A DNA stretch of 8,207 nt from Mycoplasmatota bacterium (GTDB taxonomy: Bacteria > Bacillota_I > Bacilli_A > RF39 > UBA660), in NCBI GenBank assembly GCA_012512795.1, contig JAAZDL010000146.1, positions 1 to 8,207 on the forward strand, read 5' to 3'. Position numbers and translations under genes: made by a program. Positions within the stretch are counted from its first letter, which is position 1, and each line of letters starts with the position of its first letter. A model generated the notes under the pieces. The model was not told the DNA's origin. It did not search any database and saw only the letters and a program-made list of their open reading frames with translations. Positions 1-5,203 of the stretch are shown here, piece after piece.

Positions 1-1734
1 GGAAATGTACTTACTCGTATTGATAGTGTTATAGGACATAAAAATGCTCCTGGAAAAGATACTGAAATAGCAATGATAGCTGCTGAGTTTGGACTTAGAC
101 TTGAGTTTCCGCAAGAAGTACAAGATGAAGCTAAAAATGTTATAAAAAGTTTAGATGAAGAGGCTATTCAAAAAGAAATAAAATTAGGTAGAAAAGATTT
201 TAGAAAAGATATATCTTTTACAATTGATGGAAAAGATACAAAAGATATAGATGATGCGATTAGTTTAAAAATATTACCAAATGGTAATTATGAATTGTCA
301 GTTCATATTGCAGATGTATCTAATTATGTAAAACCAGGAAGCGCTATTTGGAATGAAGCAGAGTTAAGAGGAAACTCAAACTATTTAGGAAATAAAGTAT
401 TACCTATGTTACCAATAGAACTATCAAATGGTATATGTTCACTAAATCCAAATGAAGATAGGTTTACAGAAACATGTATAATGGAAATTAATCATTCAGG
501 AGAAGTTGTTAATAAACAAATAGTTAAAGGTATTATTAAATCTAAAAAGAAAATGAACTATGATGCTGTACAAGATATTATTGAAGGAAAAGAAACAGAA
601 GATACAAAAGATTATACAACTTTAAAATATACTATCGGATCTGAAGAAACATTAGAATCTATTGCTTTTCAAAACAATATGACTCCATACGAACTAAAAA
701 GTTATAATAAAGACTCTAATTTTAAAGAGGGAGAAGAAATAAATATTCCTTGCGACAAAATTTTAAAAAATATGCATATATTATCTAAAATATTAAAAGA
801 CAATAAACATAGACGTGGAGAATTAGAATTCATTAGTGATGAAGTTAAAATTATAATGGATGAAGATGAAAAAGTAATTGATATCATTGCTAGAGAACAA
901 AGAGAAGCTGAAAAAATAATAGAAGATTTTATGATAGTGGCTAATGAATCAGTTGCAACTATATTAAATGAAGAAGAAATAGATATTCCGTATAGAAATC
1001 ATGATGTACCCGCTCCTAAAAAAATGGATGATTATATGAAGTTTTTATCTTTAATTGGTGTTAGTTATAACGGAATAATTGATGTTGAAAATGTTACTTC
1101 AAAAGATTGTCAAAAATTACTTGAATATTTAAAAGATAAAGAAAACTTTAAAATGTTGAATAAGAAATTATTAAGAAGTATGCAAAAGGCTGTATATTTT
1201 CCGAGTAATAAAGGACATTTTGGTATAGCAAGTAAATGTTATACACACTTTACCTCCCCAATTAGAAGAATGAGTGATCTATTAGTGCATACTGCTATAA
1301 GTAATTTTTTACTTAGTGAAGAGTTGGATAACAAATTTTTAAATTCATGGCATTCATATTTAACAACTGTATGTGAATATATATCAGAAAGAGAAAGAAA
1401 TAGTGAAAAATGTGAGTATGCCGTTGATGATTGTTTAAAAGCTGAATATATGATGGATAAGATAGGAGAAGAATTTGAAGCAACTGTTGATTCAACTATG
1501 CCAAGTAGTTTCTTTGTTCAAACTGATAATTTTATTGATGGTAGAGTAGATGTAGTTCTTGAAAATGAAAAATCTATACCTGTATCAGGTTATTATGATT
1601 ATAATGAAAATTTAATGGGATATACTAGAAATAATAAACTAGCATTAAGATACGGAGATAGAGTTTGTGTTAAATGCATAAATGCAGATAAAATTAAAAG
1701 AGAAATTGATTTTGCACTTGTAAGGAAGTTATAG
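1..1734 (+). CDS. rnr: Ribonuclease R, 3' part (N-terminus outside window)
   Basis: This is a 3'-5' exoribonuclease of the RNB family, which degrades structured RNA in the cytoplasm. The frame is open from base 1 and its first residues (VIGHKNAPGKD) match the region before the RNB domain, so the ATG at 73 is internal and the gene continues upstream. 577 residues are visible; family members are about 700-800, so the cold-shock domains are mostly missing. The RNB metal-binding aspartates are present in IDGKDTKDIDDA (window residues 76, 82, 84, 85), and GHFGIAS plus YTHFTSPIRR lie at about 407-423. An S1-type domain fills residues about 488-577. Oddities: a LysM-like insert at residues 210-250, Met in place of the usual Tyr after SPIRR, and no Lys-rich tail after S1. 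It ends in TAG 1 nt before smpB, and smpB's Shine-Dalgarno (AAGGAAG) lies in its last codons. Identification is very secure. Confidence 0.97.
   Translation, partial: GNVLTRIDSVIGHKNAPGKDTEIAMIAAEFGLRLEFPQEVQDEAKNVIKSLDEEAIQKEIKLGRKDFRKDISFTIDGKDTKDIDDAISLKILPNGNYELSVHIADVSNYVKPGSAIWNEAELRGNSNYLGNKVLPMLPIELSNGICSLNPNEDRFTETCIMEINHSGEVVNKQIVKGIIKSKKKMNYDAVQDIIEGKETEDTKDYTTLKYTIGSEETLESIAFQNNMTPYELKSYNKDSNFKEGEEINIPCDKILKNMHILSKILKDNKHRRGELEFISDEVKIIMDEDEKVIDIIAREQREAEKIIEDFMIVANESVATILNEEEIDIPYRNHDVPAPKKMDDYMKFLSLIGVSYNGIIDVENVTSKDCQKLLEYLKDKENFKMLNKKLLRSMQKAVYFPSNKGHFGIASKCYTHFTSPIRRMSDLLVHTAISNFLLSEELDNKFLNSWHSYLTTVCEYISERERNSEKCEYAVDDCLKAEYMMDKIGEEFEATVDSTMPSSFFVQTDNFIDGRVDVVLENEKSIPVSGYYDYNENLMGYTRNNKLALRYGDRVCVKCINADKIKREIDFALVRKL
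628..750 (+). other. LysM-like module inserted within RNase R
   Basis: Forty-one residues inside the RNB region read as a LysM repeat: a YT start, then ETLESIAFQNNMTPYELK, a Tyr-Asn where LysM usually has Leu-Asn, then FKEGEEINIP as the closing strand. This is the usual order of strand, helix (TLxxIA), helix (xELxxxN) and strand (GxxxxIP). It sits between MNYDAVQDIIEGKE and ILKNMHILSKILKD, which in ordinary RNase R are joined by a short linker. Frame and base composition are continuous with the rest of the gene. Its ligand is unknown; LysM usually binds GlcNAc-containing glycans outside the cytoplasm. Confidence 0.8.
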
Positions 1735-1735
1735 T

Positions 1736-2167
1736 ATGGAAATATATAATAGAAAAGCTAAATATGACTATTTTATAATTGATGAATATGAGTGCGGTAT
1801 AGAACTACTTGGAACAGAAATTAAAAGTATTAGAAAAGGAGCAGTTAATTTTAATGATTGCTACGGAAGAGTTAAAAATCAAGAAGTATTCTTAATTAAT
1901 ATGTATATAGCTAAATATGAAGAGGGTAACATATTTAATCATGATGAAAGAAGAGAGAGAAAATTACTTCTAAATAAAAAAGAAATTATAAAAATAGAAG
2001 CAGCAGTTTTTCAAAAAAGATATACATTAGTTCCTTTGAAATTGTATTTTGTTAGAAATAAAGCTAAAATTTTACTTGGAGTATGTGAAGGAAAAAAACT
2101 TTATGATAAAAGAGAATCAATAAAAGAGAAAGATTTAAAAAGAAAAGAACTTGTGGAGTATAACTAA
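1736..2167 (+). CDS. smpB: SsrA-binding protein SmpB
   Basis: SmpB binds the tRNA-like part of tmRNA and delivers it to stalled ribosomes in trans-translation. The 143-residue product aligns by eye along the whole family: NRKAKYDYFI at the start, ELLGTEIKSIRKGAVN, EVFLINMYIAKYE, FNHDERRERKLLL, TLVPLKLYF, then GKKLYDKRESIKEKD in the basic C-terminal tail that reaches the decoding centre. Length is close to the normal 150-160. The start is the ATG 1 nt after the rnr stop, with AAGGAAG at 1722-1728, so the two genes are almost certainly co-transcribed and probably translationally coupled. No tmRNA gene (ssrA) is seen downstream in this window. Identification is secure. Confidence 0.97.
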   Translation: MEIYNRKAKYDYFIIDEYECGIELLGTEIKSIRKGAVNFNDCYGRVKNQEVFLINMYIAKYEEGNIFNHDERRERKLLLNKKEIIKIEAAVFQKRYTLVPLKLYFVRNKAKILLGVCEGKKLYDKRESIKEKDLKRKELVEYN

Positions 2168-2185
2168 ATAATAAAGAGGGTATTT

Positions 2186-2836
2186 ATGAAAAAAGAAATT
2201 AAGTTAAGTGCTGATCAAAAATTTTTGTTTTCCTTTTTAGGACTTATGCTTTTTGGTGCACTTCTATACTTTTTTTCTTATATGTATTTAATAAAAATAG
2301 ATACTAGAGAGAAAAATAAAGTAATTGAAAAAGAAAAATCATTAAAGTACGAAAATATATCTATAGAAAATGGAACTATAATGGATAATAATTCATTAAT
2401 GGTAAACAATAATCATATTTATTTATTTTATCAAAAATATGAGGATAAAATATTATTTACTTATACTGATATTATTGATGAGACACAGGAGTATTCTACT
2501 ATAATTATATCTCAAGCAGATAAATATCAAAATGTGTGGTATGTAAATGATAACACTGTTTATGAATCTGAAATTAAACTTTCTACTACAGATGAAAAAT
2601 ATGATTCAAATTTTCAATTAATAACTTATGAGAATAGTAAACATTTATTATTAAAAACATCAGATGATGAGTATAAAATAATTTATGTTTCCACTTCTAA
2701 AAAATTAAGTGAATTCACTCTTGATTCTTTTCCGGAAGTATATAAAAATATATATTTAAAAACAAGTAATGATACTGAAAAGTTTTATGTTTTTGACAAA
2801 GAAAAAAACACATATGAAAAAGTTGATTTAAATTAA
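2186..2836 (+). CDS. Unrecognised single-pass membrane protein
   Basis: I do not recognise this 216-residue protein. It has a short, Lys-containing N-terminus, then one hydrophobic segment at residues about 13-36 (from KFLFSFLGLMLFGALLYFF onward), and a polar remainder rich in Tyr, Asn, Asp, Glu and Lys. Alternating hydrophobic/polar stretches such as HIYLFYQKY and KIIYVSTSKK suggest a mostly beta fold, which by the usual charge pattern would lie outside the cytoplasm. There is no lipobox, Cys pair or catalytic motif that I can see. The start is the ATG with AAGAGGG at 2174-2180. It follows smpB by 18 nt without a promoter, so it is probably the last gene of the rnr-smpB transcript, which would end at the hairpin just downstream. 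Function unknown. Confidence 0.85.
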   Translation: MKKEIKLSADQKFLFSFLGLMLFGALLYFFSYMYLIKIDTREKNKVIEKEKSLKYENISIENGTIMDNNSLMVNNNHIYLFYQKYEDKILFTYTDIIDETQEYSTIIISQADKYQNVWYVNDNTVYESEIKLSTTDEKYDSNFQLITYENSKHLLLKTSDDEYKIIYVSTSKKLSEFTLDSFPEVYKNIYLKTSNDTEKFYVFDKEKNTYEKVDLN

Positions 2837-2837
2837 G

Positions 2838-2900
2838 AAAACACTTGTAATATATAATAAACTATGCTATTATTTAATTACACAGAAAAGTGTTTTTTTT
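2838..2900 (+). terminator. Terminator-like inverted repeat with a promoter in its loop
   Basis: AAAACACTT (2838-2846) is perfectly complementary to AAGTGTTTT (2888-2896), and the T run continues to 2900. Inside, GTAAT (2847-2851) can extend the stem with ATTAC (2877-2881), leaving a bulge on the 3' side. It begins 1 nt after the stop of the upstream gene, as a rho-independent terminator for the rnr-smpB transcript would. The large loop is unusual for a terminator, so efficiency is uncertain. Confidence 0.6.
2845..2873 (+). promoter_or_regulatory. secE-nusG promoter (extended -10)
   Basis: -35 TTGTAA (2845-2850, 4/6 to consensus), 17-nt spacer, -10 TATTAT (2868-2873, 5/6), with TGC just before the -10 giving an extended -10 element. 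The predicted transcription start is near 2880, so the secE mRNA leader would be about 30 nt. The promoter lies in the loop of the inverted repeat described above. Confidence 0.7.
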
Positions 2901-2902
2901 AT

Positions 2903-2909
2903 GGAGGAG
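2903..2909 (+). promoter_or_regulatory. Ribosome binding site that fixes the secE start
   Basis: GGAGGAG lies just upstream of the ATG at 2912. The frame is open back to an ATG at 2864, but that codon has no Shine-Dalgarno, would precede the predicted transcription start, and would add 16 residues without family similarity. The start at 2912 is therefore preferred. Confidence 0.85.
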
Positions 2910-2911
2910 AA

Positions 2912-3088
2912 ATGAAAAAAATAAAGAGTTTCTTTAAAGGAGTTAGAAAAGAAGCAAAAACAGTTAGATGGCCTGATTTAAAATCGTTAGTAACATACTC
3001 TGTAATTACAGTTGTTTTAATTGTATTTTTCGGATTATATTTCTTTGGTTTGGATGCAATATTTGCATTTTTTAGGAGGCTAGTTTAA
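2912..3088 (+). CDS. secE: Preprotein translocase subunit SecE
   Basis: SecE is the small clamp subunit of the SecYEG protein-conducting channel in the cytoplasmic membrane. The 58-residue product has the conserved amphipathic N-terminal part (FFKGVRKEAKTVRWPD, the usual E-x-x-K-V-x-W-P signature) and one transmembrane helix at about residues 28-50. This is the single-helix form normal for Gram-positive bacteria, at normal length. Its stop codon overlaps the nusG start by 1 nt (TAATG), a classic translationally coupled pair and the most conserved gene order around secE. It is transcribed from the promoter at 2845-2873. Identification is secure. Confidence 0.96.
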   Translation: MKKIKSFFKGVRKEAKTVRWPDLKSLVTYSVITVVLIVFFGLYFFGLDAIFAFFRRLV

Positions 3089-3624
3089 TGCAGGATAAAC
3101 TATGGTATGTTGTTAATGCATACAGTGGGCATGAGCAAAAAGTTAAAGATTACTTAGAATCAAGAAGAGAAAGTATGGGAATGGAAAATAATATATTTAG
3201 AGTTATTATTCCTGAGCGTACTGAGATTGAAGTAAAAGATGGTGTTAAAAAAGAAAAAGTTCGTAAAATGTTTCCAGGATATGTACTTATTGAAATGGTA
3301 ATGAGTGATGAGGCTTGGTATGTAGTTCGTAATACACCTGGAGTAACTGGGTTTATAGGTTCTTCTGGTAAAGGAGCTAAACCAATACCATTAAATGATG
3401 AAGAAGTTAAAAAATTCATTGGAGAAGGTGAAATGACTGCAGCTCCAATAAGAACTGATGTTGAAGTAAAAGATTCTGTTACTATTATAGATGGACCATT
3501 TAAAGGAATGTTTGGAAAAGTAGAGAGTATGGATAAAGAAAATGAAAAGCTTACTGTACTAATTGATCTATTTGGACAAGAAACTCCAGTTGAAGTAGAT
3601 CTAATCCAAATAAGTAAGGCTTAA
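3088..3624 (+). CDS. nusG: Transcription elongation/antitermination factor NusG
   Basis: NusG binds the clamp of RNA polymerase and modulates pausing, termination and coupling to translation. The 178-residue product has an N-terminal NGN domain (about residues 3-110) with KLWYVVNAYSGHEQKV, RKMFPGYVLIEM and WYVVRNTPGVTGFIGS. A C-terminal KOW domain follows (about 122-178) with VTIIDGPFKGMFGKV and ending VEVDLIQI. Length and domain order are those of ordinary bacterial NusG, without an inserted domain. AGGAGG at 3074-3079, inside the end of secE, precedes the ATG, which overlaps the secE stop. Context and motifs exclude a RfaH-type paralogue. After it come the rplK promoter and leader, with no clear terminator between, so some readthrough into rplK is likely. 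Confidence 0.97.
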   Translation: MQDKLWYVVNAYSGHEQKVKDYLESRRESMGMENNIFRVIIPERTEIEVKDGVKKEKVRKMFPGYVLIEMVMSDEAWYVVRNTPGVTGFIGSSGKGAKPIPLNDEEVKKFIGEGEMTAAPIRTDVEVKDSVTIIDGPFKGMFGKVESMDKENEKLTVLIDLFGQETPVEVDLIQISKA

Positions 3625-3639
3625 ATATAAAAAAAACGA

Positions 3640-3668
3640 TTGAAATATCATACAAATTATGTTATTAT
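3640..3668 (+). promoter_or_regulatory. rplK-rplA promoter (extended -10)
   Basis: -35 TTGAAA (3640-3645, 5/6), 17-nt spacer, -10 TATTAT (3663-3668, 5/6) preceded by TGT, an extended -10. The predicted start is near 3674-3675, exactly where the structured leader begins. The architecture is the same as that of the secE promoter. Confidence 0.75.
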
Positions 3669-3674
3669 CAGTTA

Positions 3675-3741
3675 GCGAGTTTATATTATATATAAATTTA
3701 GAAGTGGGAGATTTTATGGATTATTATCGCAAACCACTCGC
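3675..3741 (+). promoter_or_regulatory. Candidate L1-binding mRNA leader of rplK-rplA
   Basis: The leader can fold as a three-way junction. The closing helix is GCGAG (3675-3679) with CTCGC (3737-3741). A hairpin TTTATAT/ATATAAA (3680-3696) follows, and then an arm opened by GTGG (3704-3707) and closed by CCAC (3734-3737). One base, 3737, is claimed by both helices. The motif GTGGGAG ... ACCAC resembles the L1-stalk target in 23S rRNA (GGUGGGAGG ... ACCACC). L1 is known to repress its own operon in bacteria and archaea by binding such a mimic. Assignment here rests on motif, fold and position, not on a covariance search. Confidence 0.7.
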
Positions 3742-3763
3742 GAAAATTAAAACTAAAATTTAT

Positions 3764-3770
3764 AGGAGGT
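3764..3770 (+). promoter_or_regulatory. Ribosome binding site that fixes the rplK start
   Basis: AGGAGGT, a perfect Shine-Dalgarno, ends 7 nt before the GTG at 3778. An in-frame GTG at 3769 overlaps this element and cannot be the start. Initiation at 3778 gives the family-typical N-terminus MAKNVVKKIK. Confidence 0.9.
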
Positions 3771-3777
3771 GTTTTTC

Positions 3778-4380
3778 GTGGCAAAGAACGTTGTAAAGAA
3801 AATTAAATTACAAATTGAAGCAGGTAAGGCAACACCAGCTCCACCAGTTGGAACTGTGCTTGGACCAGCAGGAATCAATTTACAAGAATTTTGTACTAGA
3901 TATAATGATGCAACTAGAGAAAAAATGGGAGATGTAATACCTGTTGAAATATCTATTTATGATGATAGAACTTTCGATTTTATATTAAAAACCCCACCAA
4001 CTCCTTCGTTATTAATGAAGGCAGCTGGAATAGCTAAAGGAAGTCCTAAAGGAGCTAATAGTATTGTATCTACTGTAAGTAAAGATGATATCAAAAAAAT
4101 CGCGGAAATTAAATTACCGGATTTAAATGCATATGATCTTGATTCAGCTATTGAAACAGTTGCTGGAACTGCAAGAAATATGGGTATAGCAATTAAAGGT
4201 GTTAATGACGCAGAACTTGCTGAACAAGCTCGTGAAGCTGCTGAAGAAGAAGCACAAGCTGCTAGACTTGAAGCAGAACTTGCTGAATTAGAAGAAAGTG
4301 CTAAATCATTAAGCGAAGGTGCTAGTGTTGAAGTTGAATCTACTGAACAATCTGACGAAACAGAAGAAACAGAAGAATAA
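3778..4380 (+). CDS. rplK: Ribosomal protein L11 with acidic C-terminal extension
   Basis: L11 (uL11) binds 23S rRNA at the GTPase-associated centre, next to the L7/L12 stalk. Residues 1-141 are a complete ordinary L11: MAKNVVKKIKLQIEAGKAT, PAPPVGTVLGPAGINLQEFC in the N-terminal domain, then DFILKTPPTPSLLMKAAG, and AGTARNMGI in the C-terminal RNA-binding domain. Canonical L11 ends there; this one continues for 59 residues to a total of 200. The start codon is GTG, supported by AGGAGGT at 3764-3770. rplA follows after 49 nt. Expression is probably autoregulated by L1 through the leader upstream. The tail is in frame with no sign of a frameshift or of fusion to a known domain. Confidence 0.97.
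   Translation: MAKNVVKKIKLQIEAGKATPAPPVGTVLGPAGINLQEFCTRYNDATREKMGDVIPVEISIYDDRTFDFILKTPPTPSLLMKAAGIAKGSPKGANSIVSTVSKDDIKKIAEIKLPDLNAYDLDSAIETVAGTARNMGIAIKGVNDAELAEQAREAAEEEAQAARLEAELAELEESAKSLSEGASVEVESTEQSDETEETEE
4201..4377 (+). other. Acidic Ala/Glu-rich tail of L11
   Basis: Residues 142-200 contain 20 Glu and 2 Asp against only 3 basic residues. The first part (AELAEQAREAAEEEAQAARL) is Ala/Glu-rich with helix-favouring spacing. The last 20 residues (VEVESTEQSDETEETEE region) look disordered. It starts exactly after the canonical L11 end and is low-complexity, so similarity searches will be of little help. Confidence 0.85.
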
Positions 4381-4429
4381 TTAAATAATAAATAAAAATA
4401 ATCCAAATACCACAAAAGGAGGTTATATT

Positions 4430-5113
4430 ATGAAAAGACATAGTAAAATGTATGTGGAAGCTTCATCAAGTGTTGATAAGAATAAATCTTATGAATTAAA
4501 TGAAGCGATAAAATTACTTAAGAGTTTAAAACCTAAGAAATTTGATGAGACTGTAGATGTAGTATTCAAATTAAACATTGATGCTAAAAAAACAGATATG
4601 AATATTAGAGGTAGTTTTGTTCTTCCTAACGGAACTGGAAAAACAAAGAAAATATTAGTTATTACTAAATCTAAGTTAGATGAAGCAAAAGAATCTGATT
4701 ATTCAGGTGCTGATGATATGATAGAAAAAATTGAAAAAGAAAACTGGTTTGATTTTGATACTATTATAGCAACTCCGGATATGATGCCAGCTTTAGGTAA
4801 ACTTGGTAAAATCCTAGGACCTAAAGGTTTAATGCCAAATCCAAAACTTGGAACTGTAACTACTAATGTAAGTGAAGCTATAAGTAATGTTAGAAAAGGA
4901 ATGATTGAATACAAAAATGATTCTTTTGGAAATGTACATGTATCAATTGGTAAACTTTCATTTGCTGAAACAGCTTTAGAAGAAAACTTTAAAGCTATGC
5001 TAAGTGAAATTGTTAAAAGTAAACCAACTGGAGTTAAAGGTACATATATTAAGAACATAAGCATTTCTTCAACTATGAGTCCTGGAATTAAACTAGACAG
5101 AACAACATTATAA
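4430..5113 (+). CDS. rplA: Ribosomal protein L1
   Basis: L1 (uL1) binds the L1 stalk of 23S rRNA, helps move E-site tRNA, and is a translational repressor of its own operon. The 227-residue product has the usual two-domain pattern. Domain I segments flank the middle domain: SYELNEAIKLLKSL near the N-terminus, and FGNVHVSIGKLSF with GTYIKNISISSTMSPGIKLD at the C-terminus. The signature LGKILGPKGLMPNPKLGTVT lies in the middle. Length is normal. The start ATG has AAGGAGG at 4416-4422, 7 nt upstream. It is the distal gene of the rplK-rplA transcript, closed by the hairpin terminator at 5120-5151; rplJ and rplL, which often follow, are not here. Confidence 0.97.
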   Translation: MKRHSKMYVEASSSVDKNKSYELNEAIKLLKSLKPKKFDETVDVVFKLNIDAKKTDMNIRGSFVLPNGTGKTKKILVITKSKLDEAKESDYSGADDMIEKIEKENWFDFDTIIATPDMMPALGKLGKILGPKGLMPNPKLGTVTTNVSEAISNVRKGMIEYKNDSFGNVHVSIGKLSFAETALEENFKAMLSEIVKSKPTGVKGTYIKNISISSTMSPGIKLDRTTL

Positions 5114-5119
5114 AAAGTT

Positions 5120-5151
5120 AAGAACTAGTTCACAAACTCTAGTTCTTTTTT
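5120..5151 (+). terminator. Rho-independent terminator after rplA
   Basis: AAGAACTAG (5120-5128) pairs perfectly with CTAGTTCTT (5139-5147) around a 10-nt loop, followed directly by a T run to 5151. It starts 6 nt after the rplA stop and ends the ribosomal transcript. Confidence 0.9.
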
Positions 5152-5152
5152 A

Positions 5153-5181
5153 TTGAATTAAAATATTTAAAATGATAAAAT
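5153..5181 (+). promoter_or_regulatory. Promoter of the prepilin-like gene (extended -10)
   Basis: -35 TTGAAT (5153-5158, 4/6), 17-nt spacer, -10 TAAAAT (5176-5181, 5/6) preceded by TGA. It begins 2 nt after the T run of the rplA terminator. The predicted start near 5188 leaves a very short leader before AGGAG at 5191-5195. Confidence 0.65.
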
Positions 5182-5203
5182 TAGAAGAATAGGAGAAAAC
5201 AAT

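Noticed and set aside
73..75. ATG as the start of the RNase R gene
   Set aside because: The frame is open to base 1 and the upstream codons encode family-typical residues (VIGHKNAPG), so the gene is simply cut by the window edge.
2864..2911. Longer secE start adding 16 residues
   Set aside because: The codon lacks a ribosome binding site, lies before the predicted transcription start, and the added residues do not resemble SecE; GGAGGAG supports 2912.
2168..2911. A tmRNA gene expected near smpB
   Set aside because: The region is filled by a protein gene and a short promoter/hairpin segment; there is no room for or sign of the tRNA-like ends of ssrA.
3769..3777. GTG at 3769 as the rplK start
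   Set aside because: It overlaps the Shine-Dalgarno sequence itself; GTG at 3778 gives the normal L11 N-terminus with proper spacing.
3957..4415. A 152-codon open frame on the minus strand opposite rplK
   Set aside because: It is Ser/Ala-rich because it mirrors Glu/Ala codons of L11, has no ribosome binding site and matches no family.
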